A program made the translations under genes and the position numbers. The notes beneath the pieces were generated by a model. It made no database searches. It saw only the letters and a list, made by a program, of their open reading frames with translations, and was not told where the DNA came from. A stretch of DNA of 64,000 nt from Devosia sp. (GTDB lineage Bacteria > Pseudomonadota > Alphaproteobacteria > Rhizobiales > Devosiaceae), in assembly GCF_017307495.1 (NCBI RefSeq), contig NZ_JAFKHE010000025.1, positions 1-64,000 on the forward strand, given 5' to 3'. Positions 1 to 9,307 of this stretch are shown piece by piece (the stretch's first letter is position 1; each line of letters begins with the position of its first letter).

Positions 1-3
1 AAA

Positions 4-312
4 ATGCCAGCGTCGGATAACGCTCAACAATGCCATGTCGATCACTCCACAGCCCCCGCTCAAACCACGAGGGGCAAGGGTCACACATGGGTCAAATCTC
101 GATGGAAAAATCCCAGCCTGCTGGGTCAGTTCTCAGTGGCAATCAACACTCACTCGTTGCGTAGAAGCAAGGTAGCGCAGCTCTATCGGAAGACGGGGAA
201 CCTGAGGGCAGTGCAGTTGCTGCTCGGACACGCAAAAATCGAGACGACGGTTCGCTACCTCGGCGTAGAGGTAGACGACGCGCTTCGGCTTGCGGAGCAG
301 ATCGAACTCTGA
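4..312 (+). pseudogene. C-terminal remnant of a small tyrosine recombinase/integrase
   Basis: The last ~57 codons (from about 142) read as the C-terminal catalytic part of a tyrosine recombinase. They contain an HSLRR box (the HxxR motif), then LLLGHAKIETTVRYLG, which holds the conserved LLGH histidine and a candidate Tyr nucleophile in VRYLG. The tail DDALRLAEQIEL is typical of the short (~190-200 residue) integrases common in rhizobia. The first ~45 codons do not resemble an integrase, and the core domain with the first catalytic Arg is missing. I read this as a decayed fragment, although the left window edge prevents full inspection. It probably marks one side of a former mobile segment. 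Confidence 0.65.
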
Positions 313-317
313 AGATT

Positions 318-346
318 GGCGCGAAACCAAGGGTCGGTTTCGCGCC
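318..346. terminator. Perfect stem-loop after the integrase remnant
   Basis: GGCGCGAAACC (318-328) and GGTTTCGCGCC (336-346) form a perfect 11-bp stem with a 7-nt loop, six bases after the integrase stop codon. No T-run follows, so this is either a weak intrinsic terminator or a recombination-related hairpin. Confidence 0.5.
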
Positions 347-481
347 ACAAGCGGACGTCCTGCCGATGTGTACAAATGTCCTCGCGACAGGATTGAACGC
401 ATGCCATCGCTAATCGCGCTACTAGGCAGATAGCAACGAGAGGCCGAACCTCTTGTGTCCTGTTCTGGGAGCGATGTGCAC

Positions 482-3142
482 ATGGAGCGCGCAGCCTATT
501 TTCGTTACGCCGGCGAAGCCGCACGCAACGTGGTGTTTCCACTGGGCGGTATCGGCGCCGGTTCTATCGGCATCGGCGCCGATGGTCGGCTCCGCGACTG
601 GGAAATCTACAACCGCCCCAACAAGGGCAGCGTCAACGGCTTCAGCCACTTCGCCGTCCGAGCCGAACGGGACGGTGTTGTGCTGGACACTCGGGTGCTC
701 CACGGACCGTTCCAAGGCTCACTAACCGGCGATTACCTCGGCAAACAATTCAACTCGTTCGGCTTCGGCGTGCGCCGGGAGCATATGTCGGGATTCCCCA
801 GCTTCGAGAGTTGCGCGCTCTCTGGGCCCTATCCGGTGGCAACGCTGGATTTCGCGGACAAGCGCTTTCCCGGTACGGTCAAGCTCAACGCATTCAGTCC
901 CTATCTGCCAATGGAGAGCCGCTACTCGAGCATGCCGGTGGCGATGTTCGAGTTCACCCTTTCCAACACCACCGATAAGGCGATCGACTACACGTTGTTC
1001 GGCTGCCTCGGCTTCGAGTTCCGCGACCCGGCAACGGTGAGCGTCGGCAACGACGGTGATCGTATGGCGCTGAACGGCCGGTCGGTGTCCGACCCCAAAT
1101 CGATCCATTACAGCGAACTCGGTATTTCGACCGATTGGGCCGAGACCAGCCACCAGCGGCATTTCTTCCGCGGCAGCTGGTTCGATGCGCTGGAAGTGTA
1201 CTGGCAGGACCTCAATCGGCCGGGTCCACTTAAGGACCGCTACTACCAAGATGGTGCGACGCACCGCATGTCGGGCAGCCGGGCCGTCGCCGAGCATTCG
1301 ACACTCGCCTGCCACCTCACCATCGCGCCGGGCGAGAGCAAGACCGTCAAGGTCGCCATCGCCTGGTATGTGCCCAACGCCAGCAAGTACTGGGTATCGC
1401 AGAACGCCCTGATCGGCGAGCCCAAGGACATCCCGAGCGTCTGGAAGAACTACTACGCAACCCAATGGACCAGCGCCGACGCGGTCGCCGCAGAAGCGTT
1501 CGCACGTTGGGAGTTCCTTGCTGGACAAACCAAGCGCTTGCAGGCGGAGCTGCTCGCCTCGACGCTGCCGGATTCGGTGCTAGACGCCGTGTCAGCCAAC
1601 CTGTCGATCGTCAAGACCGCCACCGTGCTGCGACTCGAGGACGGCACCTTCTACGGCTGGGAGGGTTGCCATCCCGATGCCGGCTCCTGCGAGGGCAGCT
1701 GCACCCATGTCTGGAATTACCAGCAGGTCCTGCCCTTCCTGTTTCCGGACCTCGAACGTTCGATGCGCGAGGCCGATTTCGCCTACAACCAGTTGCCTGG
1801 CTCGGGCGGCATGGCCTTCCGGCTGGCACTGCCGCTCGGCATCGGCACCTCGAACGACCGGCCCTGCGTTGATGGCCAGTTCGGCAACGTGCTGAAGGCC
1901 TATCGCGACTGGAAGCTTACCGGCGACCTACGCTGGCTCCAGCAGGTGTGGCCGTACGTCAAGGCGGCGATCGGCTACGCCTGGCACCCCGACAATTACG
2001 ACATGTGGGACCCGGAGAAATCCGGCGTACTCACAGGGCGTCAGCACCACACCCTCGACATGGAGTTGTTCGGGCCGAGCTCGTGGCTCAACGGCTTCTA
2101 TCTGGGGGCGCTGCTGGCCGGGTCGCAGATGGCCAGGGCGGTAGGCGATGACGATGCCGCCGCAGAGTTTGCCGAGATCTATGCCCGCGGCCGCAAGTGG
2201 ACGCACGAGAACCTGTTCAACGGCAGCTACTTCATTCAAGACGTCGATCTCACCGACAAGGCGCAGCTCGCCCGCTTCGAGTCAAAGCTCGGACAGTCGA
2301 ACTACGTGCGCGGCTCGATCTACGACCTCTACTGGAGCGATGAGCATGGCCAGGTGAAATACCAGGTCGGGCAGGGTTGCGAGATCGACCAGGTGCTAGC
2401 GCAGTGGCATGCCGGGCTCTACGGCCTCGGCGACGTGTTCGAACCGGAAAAGTTCGCCTCTGCGGTCCGCGCCATCTACCAGCACAATTTCAAGCGACGG
2501 CTTGGGGACGAAGCCAATCCCTGCCGCGTCTTCGGCTTGGAGGATGAAGCTGGCACGTTGATGTGCGCATGGCCGCCTGGCGCGGAGCGTCCAGCTATCC
2601 CGGTGCCCTACAGCCAGGAGTCGATGCACGGCTTCGAATACGCCTTCGGCTGCCAGTTGATGATGATCGGCGAGTTGGAAAAGGGCATCGAGGTATTCGC
2701 CGCGGTGCGGGACCGTTATCGCGGTCACAACCGCAACCCATGGAACGAAATCGAGTGCGGCTCCAACTATGCCCGTTCGATGGCGAGCTATGCCGCGGTG
2801 CTTGTGCTGTCCGGCTTCGCATTCGATCTCAGCGAAGGACGCATCTCTTTTGCGCCCAAGCTGCAGAGTGGCGGCCGCTTCCGCTCGATGTGGTCGACCG
2901 GAACTGCCTGGGGAAGCGTCGCCATCGATGATGGCGAAGCCCGCATCACTGTGCTCGGCGGCGAATTGTCGATCGACGAGATCGGCGTCGGCGAGATCAC
3001 CTTCAAGGCCCAGGCCATCGATCATTTCGGCGGCAAGCCAGAGCGTCGCGAAGGACGCTCAGTGTTTCACCCCGGCATGGGCATGATGCTCCGCCATGCG
3101 GGGATTACCGCTACCAACCAACCGGACATCGCAAGCCTTTAA
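482..3142 (+). CDS. GH116 family beta-glucosidase / non-lysosomal glucosylceramidase-like protein
   Basis: 886 residues, the usual size for GH116 enzymes (GBA2-like), which hydrolyse beta-glucosides including glucosylceramide with retention. The N-terminal beta-sandwich opens with the hallmark FPLGGIGAGSIGIGADGRL and DWEIYNRP. The C-terminal (alpha/alpha)6 domain carries the likely nucleophile Glu528 (in HHTLDMELFGP) and the likely acid/base Asp636 (in CEIDQVLAQWHAGL), by comparison with the characterised Thermoanaerobacterium enzyme. There is no signal peptide, so it is cytoplasmic. ATG 482 is chosen because GGGAG lies about 10 nt upstream; an in-frame GTG at 455 is the alternative. It heads the ABC importer operon, so the imported sugar is probably a glucoside; the exact substrate is unknown. 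Confidence 0.9.
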   Translation: MERAAYFRYAGEAARNVVFPLGGIGAGSIGIGADGRLRDWEIYNRPNKGSVNGFSHFAVRAERDGVVLDTRVLHGPFQGSLTGDYLGKQFNSFGFGVRREHMSGFPSFESCALSGPYPVATLDFADKRFPGTVKLNAFSPYLPMESRYSSMPVAMFEFTLSNTTDKAIDYTLFGCLGFEFRDPATVSVGNDGDRMALNGRSVSDPKSIHYSELGISTDWAETSHQRHFFRGSWFDALEVYWQDLNRPGPLKDRYYQDGATHRMSGSRAVAEHSTLACHLTIAPGESKTVKVAIAWYVPNASKYWVSQNALIGEPKDIPSVWKNYYATQWTSADAVAAEAFARWEFLAGQTKRLQAELLASTLPDSVLDAVSANLSIVKTATVLRLEDGTFYGWEGCHPDAGSCEGSCTHVWNYQQVLPFLFPDLERSMREADFAYNQLPGSGGMAFRLALPLGIGTSNDRPCVDGQFGNVLKAYRDWKLTGDLRWLQQVWPYVKAAIGYAWHPDNYDMWDPEKSGVLTGRQHHTLDMELFGPSSWLNGFYLGALLAGSQMARAVGDDDAAAEFAEIYARGRKWTHENLFNGSYFIQDVDLTDKAQLARFESKLGQSNYVRGSIYDLYWSDEHGQVKYQVGQGCEIDQVLAQWHAGLYGLGDVFEPEKFASAVRAIYQHNFKRRLGDEANPCRVFGLEDEAGTLMCAWPPGAERPAIPVPYSQESMHGFEYAFGCQLMMIGELEKGIEVFAAVRDRYRGHNRNPWNEIECGSNYARSMASYAAVLVLSGFAFDLSEGRISFAPKLQSGGRFRSMWSTGTAWGSVAIDDGEARITVLGGELSIDEIGVGEITFKAQAIDHFGGKPERREGRSVFHPGMGMMLRHAGITATNQPDIASL

Positions 3143-3169
3143 GACCCGTGCCAACAGGGAGGAGACCCC

Positions 3170-4441
3170 ATGCGCAAGTTCCTATCGATCAGTCTACTGG
3201 CCGCGGCCATTGCCAGTCCCGCGCTAGCCCAACCGGCCGCCGATACCACCGCCACCCTCAAGGTGTTCCAGTGGGTCAACCCGCAGATTATCGCCTCGAC
3301 CGAGAAGGCGATCGAGCGGTTCAAGGTCAAGTACCCCAACGTGACGATCGAGACCCAGTTCGTGCCGCAACCGACGTGGGGTGAGTACAACAACTCGTTC
3401 CTCAACCAAGTCGCCACCGGTGATGTGCCGGATGTGTTTGCCGCCGCTATCGAAGGCTTCGCCGAAGTCGGTAGCAAGGGCGTATTGGTCAACCTCGAAG
3501 AGATCACCTCCAAGGATCCCGCCGCTGCGACCGTGCTTGCCGACATCGAGCCGAACCTGCTTGACGGCATGCGCACAAGGCCGAGCGGGGAACTCAACTT
3601 CTTCCCCACCGAGTGGAACAACATCGTCATGTACTACAACAAGGACATGTTCGATGCCGCAGGTGTCTCCTATCCCTCGGATGACTGGACCTGGGCCGAC
3701 TTCCTCGAAACGGCCAAGAAGCTGACGGTCAAGGATGCTGCCGGCAATACCACCCAGTACGGCTACGTTGTCCCGGGCTTCAACTTCGGCCTGCAGCCCT
3801 GGTTCTTCACCAACGAGGCAAGCACGCTCGATGCCGACTGGCGCGCGCCGACGGTAACTACCGACAACTATCGCGAGACGCTGCAGTTCCTGCATAGCCT
3901 TATCAACGAGCACAAGGTCTCGCCCGGGTTCGAGGCGGGCGTGGGCGATAACAAGTTCGTCGCCGGGCAAGTGGCGATGTTTGCCGCCGGCCATTGGCCG
4001 CTGCCCGAGATCATCGCCAGCGACATGAAGAACGTCGGCGTTCAGATCATGCCGATCAACAAGGTCAAGGCGACCGTCTTCGGAATCGGTGGGCTGTCGA
4101 TCACCAAGGCCTCCAAGAACCCCGAACTCGCGTGGGAGTTCATCAAGGAGATGACCGGCAAAGAGTACCAGCAGGAACTCGCCGACTCCGGTCGCTCAAT
4201 CCCCTCGGCTCGCTCATTTGCGACGACGCCGGAGTGGACTGCCTTCCCGGACAACGCAAATCTGTTCTACGAGTCCGCAGCGACCGCCAAGGCAGTTGCT
4301 GCCCCGCCCAACTTCGCCCAGGTCGAGGAAATCTTCATGCGGCACTTCGGCGCCTACATGAGCGGGAACCAGGACCTCGACACCACGATCACCGAGCTCG
4401 ACAGCGAACTGTCGCGCGCCATGAAGCGAGCCTACAACTAA
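3170..4441 (+). CDS. Sugar ABC transporter substrate-binding protein (family 1)
   Basis: 423 residues with a clear Sec signal peptide (about residues 1-21, ending PALA-QP). The mature protein is a periplasmic bacterial extracellular solute-binding protein of family 1: NFFPTEWNNIVMYYNKDMFDAAG and GLSITKASKNPELAWEFIKEMTG are typical of carbohydrate binders. It captures the sugar for the two permeases downstream. GGAGGAG sits about 6 nt before the ATG. It lies 27 bp after the GH116 gene, so the two are probably co-transcribed. The ligand cannot be read from sequence; the GH116 neighbour suggests a beta-glucoside or a glycolipid-derived sugar. Confidence 0.93.
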   Translation: MRKFLSISLLAAAIASPALAQPAADTTATLKVFQWVNPQIIASTEKAIERFKVKYPNVTIETQFVPQPTWGEYNNSFLNQVATGDVPDVFAAAIEGFAEVGSKGVLVNLEEITSKDPAAATVLADIEPNLLDGMRTRPSGELNFFPTEWNNIVMYYNKDMFDAAGVSYPSDDWTWADFLETAKKLTVKDAAGNTTQYGYVVPGFNFGLQPWFFTNEASTLDADWRAPTVTTDNYRETLQFLHSLINEHKVSPGFEAGVGDNKFVAGQVAMFAAGHWPLPEIIASDMKNVGVQIMPINKVKATVFGIGGLSITKASKNPELAWEFIKEMTGKEYQQELADSGRSIPSARSFATTPEWTAFPDNANLFYESAATAKAVAAPPNFAQVEEIFMRHFGAYMSGNQDLDTTITELDSELSRAMKRAYN

Positions 4442-4514
4442 CCTGCCTAGGGGCCGGCGGGGTGCGCAAGCATCCTTCCGGTTTCACCGGCACGAATAAG
4501 ACTTGGAGGGGTCG

Positions 4515-5399
4515 ATGGCCACGCTCAAGCAGAAGGAAGCGGTTGCAGCCTACGGGTTTCTGATTCCTGCCTACGCGATCTACATCCTGTTCCTGGCCCT
4601 GCCGCTGGTCGCCGCGCTGATGCTTTCGGTGCTCGAGGTCGACCGGCTCACGCTGAAGGCTGAATGGGTCGGCTGGGCGAACTTCGATTGGATCTTCACC
4701 GATCCGCGCTTCTGGCAGACCTTTGCCAACACCTTCTATTTCATCGTGCTGGCCGTCGCCGGCAATGTTGGCCTGGGCCTGGCGCTTGCCGTGCTGCTCG
4801 ATCGTAGATTGCCGGGGCCGCTGCTGTACCTGTTCCGTCTTGCCTATTTCCTACCGGTACTGGTGTCGCTGGCGTTCGTCTCCTTCATCTGGCAGTTCCT
4901 CTTCTCCTACGACCTGGGCGCCATCAACTACTACGTCAAGGCAATGGGCCTGCCGCCCGTGCGCTGGCTGACCGACAAGAACATCGCCATGCTGTCGATC
5001 ATCATCATCGACGTATGGAAGAATGTCGGCTTCTTCCTCATCGTCTTCCTCGCAGCGCTCCAAGGCGTCCCAAAAACCCTGCTCGAGGCAGCGCGCATCG
5101 ACGGCGCCTCTGCGCTGACGACGCTCTACCGCATCAAGCTGCCGTTCATCGCGCCGGTTATCCTGTTCTGCATAACTTACGCTACCATTGGGGGCCTGCA
5201 GGTCTTCGACTCGATCAAGATCATCACCAATGGCGGACCAGGCGACGCGACGCGCTCGGTGGTCATGTACATGTACAGCGAGGCCTTCAATGCCGGCGAG
5301 CTGGGGACCGGTGCCGCCTCGGCACTGACCTTGCTGATCGTCATCGCCATCGTCGTCGCGATCCAGCTCAGCATCGCGCGCCGCTGGGTGAGGAGATAG
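4515..5399 (+). CDS. Sugar ABC transporter permease (MalF/UgpA type)
   Basis: 294-residue inner-membrane protein with about six transmembrane helices and the EAA cytoplasmic loop around EAARIDGASALTTLYRIKLPFIAPV. That loop contacts the ATPase coupling surface. It pairs with the next permease to form the translocation channel. ATG 4515 is chosen over an upstream in-frame TTG (4503) because GGAGGGG ends just before it. It lies 73 bp after the binding-protein gene and 2 bp before the second permease. Confidence 0.93.
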   Translation: MATLKQKEAVAAYGFLIPAYAIYILFLALPLVAALMLSVLEVDRLTLKAEWVGWANFDWIFTDPRFWQTFANTFYFIVLAVAGNVGLGLALAVLLDRRLPGPLLYLFRLAYFLPVLVSLAFVSFIWQFLFSYDLGAINYYVKAMGLPPVRWLTDKNIAMLSIIIIDVWKNVGFFLIVFLAALQGVPKTLLEAARIDGASALTTLYRIKLPFIAPVILFCITYATIGGLQVFDSIKIITNGGPGDATRSVVMYMYSEAFNAGELGTGAASALTLLIVIAIVVAIQLSIARRWVRR

Positions 5400-5401
5400 A
5401 A

Positions 5402-6292
5402 ATGCAGAGCCAGGCCACACTCTCGGCGAGGCCAAACCTTACCGCCCGCGTCCACTCGGCGCTGCGCGTTCTCGACTGGCGCAATGTGCCGGTGATGATC
5501 CTGCTCGGTATTGGCGCAGTGCTCATGCTGCTGCCGTTCCTGTGGATGTTCGCCGCCAGCATGAGGCCGGCCAACCAGGCCTACCAGCTGCCGCCAAGCT
5601 TTTTTCCCACCCAGTTTAATCTCGACTCGTACCGGGCGGCGCTCGAGTCCCCGATTCCGTTCCTCAGGATGTACCTGAACAGCTTCATCGTTGCTGCCGC
5701 GACCACGATTGGCGTGATCTTTACAAGCGCCATGGCGGCCTTCGCCTTCTCCCGGCTCCGCTTCCCAGGCACCTCCGTGCTGTTCGGGTTGTTGCTGATC
5801 GGGCTGATGGTGCCACCGGCGCTGATCGTCATCCCGTTGTTCTTCGGCATGGCGGCGTTCGGCCTGCTCGACAGCCTGTGGTCGTTGATCCTGCCCGCGC
5901 TCGCCAACCCGCTCGCTATCTTTATGATGAGGCAGTTCATGGAGGGCCAGCCACGAGAGTACGAGGAGGCGGCGTTCATCGACGGCGCCAAATACTGGAC
6001 CATCTTCCGGCGCATCTCGCTGCCGCAGATGGGGCCGCCGATCGCGGCGCTGAGCATCATTGTGTTCACCTCGAGCTGGAACAACTTCCTGTTGCCGCTG
6101 ATCTTCGTGCGCAGCTTCGACGTCATGACGCTGCCTGTAGGGTTGACGGCGCTGTCGGACTCGTTCGGCTCACTGTCGCTGTCGGTCGTCATGGCTTCGG
6201 TCACGATGTGCGTGCTGCCGCTGCTCGTTGTATTCCTTGTGGCGCAGCGCTTCATCGTTGAGAGCATCGCCAGCACCGGCATCAAGCGCTAG
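5402..6292 (+). CDS. Sugar ABC transporter permease (MalG/UgpE type)
   Basis: 296 residues with a long N-terminal helix (MILLGIGAVLMLLPFLWMF), about six helices in total and an EAA loop at EEAAFIDGAKYWTIFRRISLPQMGPP. This is the second channel half of the sugar importer. The frame is open far upstream, but ATG 5402 directly follows the previous stop and matches the family N-terminus. The ...KR C-terminus is complete. Confidence 0.93.
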   Translation: MQSQATLSARPNLTARVHSALRVLDWRNVPVMILLGIGAVLMLLPFLWMFAASMRPANQAYQLPPSFFPTQFNLDSYRAALESPIPFLRMYLNSFIVAAATTIGVIFTSAMAAFAFSRLRFPGTSVLFGLLLIGLMVPPALIVIPLFFGMAAFGLLDSLWSLILPALANPLAIFMMRQFMEGQPREYEEAAFIDGAKYWTIFRRISLPQMGPPIAALSIIVFTSSWNNFLLPLIFVRSFDVMTLPVGLTALSDSFGSLSLSVVMASVTMCVLPLLVVFLVAQRFIVESIASTGIKR

Positions 6293-6305
6293 TTGGAGAC
6301 CTATC

Positions 6306-7199
6306 ATGCTTGGATCGCAAATCCTCGATCTCAACAGCTCGATCACCGGCGCCGACATCGGCGTGCCGGAGATCAAGACCTTCGGCTTCGCTAGCTTCCA
6401 GAAGGCGATGGCGACCACTGACAGCTGGTCGTCGCATAACGGGCCGGAGCTGGTCTTCGTCATCGAAGGCGAGGCCTGCTGGGAGCTCGAGAACGAGGCG
6501 CTGATCCCCGTCTCGGGCGGCCAGTTCGCGCTGTTTCCAGCCAACAAGAAGCACCGCATCGTCAACGGGCTCTATCCGCCGAGCCAGTCGTTCTGGATCG
6601 TCATGGCCGGCGCCGGCCAGATCGCCGATCCGGCGCTCCTCACGAGCGACGGCTTCCGCGACTTCCAGAACTATCTCGGCTGCCGCGGCCTGACCCATGA
6701 CATCGAGCCCCGCTGTCTCGATGCCATCAGCGAACTGGGCCGGCTGGTGGCCGACCCGCGCATCTATACCGGCTCCAGCCTCTTGATCGCCGAGATGCGT
6801 GCGGCGCTGCATACGGTGCTGATCGAGGCCTGGAAGGCGCAGGACAAGAAACTCGCTGACCGCAGCAATAGCGAATTGGTGGATGAGTTCCTCGAAGTTC
6901 TGCATTCCAACCCCGACGCAGACTTAAACATAAGCGAGGTCGCTAGCCGCCTCGGCTTCTCACGTAGTTATCTGCACAACCGCTTTCGCAAGGAGGTGGG
7001 CATGTCGCCCAGCGACTATGCGCAGCGCCTTCGCATCAAGCGCTGCTGCAGTAAACTTGCGACCACCGACGAGCCGGTCACCGACATTGCCATCGAATTC
7101 GGCTTCGGCAGCTCACAGTACTTTTCACGCGTCTTCAAAAAATACCTCGGCACCACGCCGAGCGAATACCGGCAGCAAATGCTGATCAGGGAGCACTGA
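6306..7199 (+). CDS. AraC-family transcriptional regulator with cupin sensor domain
   Basis: 297 residues. The N-terminal half is a cupin-like sugar-sensing domain (VFVIEGEACWELENEALIPVSGGQFALFPANKKHRIV). The C-terminal ~100 residues hold the double helix-turn-helix: EVASRLGFSRSYLHNRFRKE, then DIAIEFGFGSSQYFSRVFKK with the closing LGTTPSEYR. It very likely activates this operon in response to the imported sugar. GGAG lies 7 nt before ATG 6306. It sits between the permeases and the ATPase rather than in front of the operon, so it may amplify its own expression. Confidence 0.9.
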   Translation: MLGSQILDLNSSITGADIGVPEIKTFGFASFQKAMATTDSWSSHNGPELVFVIEGEACWELENEALIPVSGGQFALFPANKKHRIVNGLYPPSQSFWIVMAGAGQIADPALLTSDGFRDFQNYLGCRGLTHDIEPRCLDAISELGRLVADPRIYTGSSLLIAEMRAALHTVLIEAWKAQDKKLADRSNSELVDEFLEVLHSNPDADLNISEVASRLGFSRSYLHNRFRKEVGMSPSDYAQRLRIKRCCSKLATTDEPVTDIAIEFGFGSSQYFSRVFKKYLGTTPSEYRQQMLIREH

Positions 7200-7200
7200 A

Positions 7201-8289
7201 ATGGCCACCGTCGCCCTTCGCGATATCCGCAAGTCCTATGGCAAGCACGAGGTGATCCACGGCGTCAGCCTCGATGTCGCCGATGGCGAGTTCATCGTCT
7301 TTGTCGGCCCATCGGGCTGCGGCAAATCGACGATGCTGAGGATGATCGCCGGCCTCGAGACGATTAGCGAAGGGCAGTTGCTGATCGACGGGCGCGTGAT
7401 GAACGAGGAGACGCCCACCAGCCGCGGCATCGCCATGGTGTTCCAGTCATATGCGCTCTATCCCAACATGACCGTCTACCAGAACATGGCCTTCGGCCTC
7501 GAGCAGGCCCGCATGCCCAAGTCGAAAATACGCGAGTTGGTGATGGATGCAGCGCACACGCTGAAGATCGAGCCTCTGCTGCAGCGCAGGCCCGGACAGC
7601 TCTCGGGTGGCCAGAGCCAGCGCGTCGCCATCGGTCGCTCGATCGTCCGCAACCCGCGCATCTTCCTGTTCGACGAACCGCTCAGCAATCTCGATGCCGA
7701 GCTTCGTGTCCACATGCGGGTCGAGATTGCCAACCTTCACAAGCGGATGAGGCGCACCACCATTTACGTCACACACGACCAGGTCGAGGCAATGACTCTC
7801 GCCGACACCATCGTGGTGTTCAATGAGGGTCGCATCGAGCAGATCGGTACCCCGCTTGACCTCTACAACAAACCCGCCAACCGCTTTGTCGCTGGCTTCC
7901 TCGGCTCGCCGAAAATGAACTTCCTCTCGGGCAGAGTTGGCAGCGATGGTGGCAAGACCTGCATCGAGGTCCCGGGCGGCAAGCTGCCGCTGGACTTCAG
8001 CCGGGCAGCACGAACCGGCGAGACCATCGATGTCGGTATCCGGCCCGAGCATGTCGAAGTGATATCGCCCGACCGCGCCGACGCCACCGCCCGTGTGCAA
8101 TTCACCGAACAGCTGGGTGGCGAAACCTTCCTCTACTGCGATGTAGGCGACGCCGGCGAAGCGCAGCGCATCGTCATCAAGCGGCCCGGCCAGCAGCGCT
8201 TCGGCGACAACGAGCTAATCGGCCTCGCCCTACAGCCGTCCGATATCTACTGCTTCGATACCAGAACGGGTGTCTCACTGGCAGCCTGA
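7201..8289 (+). CDS. Sugar ABC transporter ATP-binding protein (UgpC/MsmK/MalK type)
   Basis: 362 residues. Walker A GPSGCGKST at 36-44, signature LSGGQ near 134, and Walker B followed by DEP near 158 are intact. The C-terminal third is a MalK-type regulatory (TOBE/OB) domain, with IRPEHVEV a typical landmark. It drives the importer encoded by 3170-6292. GGGAG lies about 7 nt before the start and there is 1 bp after araC, so this is the last gene of the sugar operon. Confidence 0.95.
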   Translation: MATVALRDIRKSYGKHEVIHGVSLDVADGEFIVFVGPSGCGKSTMLRMIAGLETISEGQLLIDGRVMNEETPTSRGIAMVFQSYALYPNMTVYQNMAFGLEQARMPKSKIRELVMDAAHTLKIEPLLQRRPGQLSGGQSQRVAIGRSIVRNPRIFLFDEPLSNLDAELRVHMRVEIANLHKRMRRTTIYVTHDQVEAMTLADTIVVFNEGRIEQIGTPLDLYNKPANRFVAGFLGSPKMNFLSGRVGSDGGKTCIEVPGGKLPLDFSRAARTGETIDVGIRPEHVEVISPDRADATARVQFTEQLGGETFLYCDVGDAGEAQRIVIKRPGQQRFGDNELIGLALQPSDIYCFDTRTGVSLAA

Positions 8290-9307
8290 TGGGAAGCTCT
8301 ATGGCGACACTTCGAGCACTGCTGTGGTCCTGGGCACACCTTGGACACCAGCCATACACCGGGCGGTTTCGGCGCATAGTCAGATTCTAGACCTGTTAAA
8401 CCCTTGATGCAGAGGGCTGTGTGAGCTTCGCATTTTGCGTCGCCCCCCTGTGCGGGAGACGATGCGGGGGGCTCTATGGGGGAGCGATTGGTTTTGGGGC
8501 TGGGGGCGCGCTGCAGCAACAGATTGCCCTCCTGTGAGAGCCTGCTTTGGGCCACAAGCGGACCTTTGGAGCATTGCTACCAACCGACTGCTCACCAGAG
8601 AGTCAGTCCAACGAACGAGTGGTGGAGTGAAGCGCCCCAATGCCAAGTGCGAAACTGGCCATTAGAGAATGGCACGACTGCATCGCGATTTCGGGCTCCG
8701 AATCGGCTGTCTCCAGTTGGGTTCGCGCCACCGCCAGGGCGAATAGACGCGACCCTTCCGAGGGTTAGCTGCCCACCCCCCGCAAGACAAAAAAAGCCAT
8801 CAATATCAATGACTTAGTGGCGGTGCATGTAGTCACCGCAAACCAGTCTCCAATTTCCCTGTTCGGCGGGAGAATACAGGGATTTCTCCCATTTTCTGGC
8901 CTTTTCGCATCTAAGAGGGCGGCGATTTTCTCCGCTTCTTCAGTTCGTTAGCAGGCGAATTCCCTAGACCCCGGAACAGGGATTTTCGCCGCCCGATCAG
9001 GGAATTTCGGGTCCCGATCAAGGTCGTTGAACGGCCCGCCTTTGAGGTCGCGATCTGGATGCTCGGCTACTTTTGCACCGGGGTTCATTTGCCGTAATGG
9101 CGCAAGAGCTCCCAGCGGTCCTGCGAACGCGTCGCAAGGACATGCTGGCGACATTCCCAGTTTCAGTTGGCACCCCTAGTTCCCTCAGTCCCCGACGACG
9201 GCAATTCTGCTTGGGTCGCTGCCACTCACTGGCCGGCAGTGACCCACCGGTGCCGCTGTGGTGCCGGCAGAAGCAGGAGTGTCCAATTGCGAAAGACCCA
9301 ACCACCC
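8290..9307. other. Gene-poor ~1 kb junction between the sugar operon and the phage-like module
   Basis: No convincing protein-coding or RNA gene is visible in either strand. Short open frames here lack family features and ribosome sites. The left part (8551-8563) holds a 13-bp match, GCCACAAGCGGAC, to 344-356. The right part (8852-9007) has a cluster of CAGGGAWTT repeats. It looks like a degraded insertion boundary. Confidence 0.55.
8852..9007. repeat. Iteron-like CAGGGAWTT repeat cluster
   Basis: Five copies of CAGGGA(A/T)TT or close variants occur in 156 bp in both orientations: 8852-8861 (AATTTCCCTG), 8877-8885 (CAGGGATTT), 8958-8967 (AATTCCCTAG), 8977-8986 (CAGGGATTTT) and 8998-9007 (CAGGGAATTT). 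From general memory, unverified, similar AGGGAATT-rich tracts accompany small integrases in rhizobial genomes. They may be protein-binding arm sites of a recombinase or leftovers of an insertion. Confidence 0.55.
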
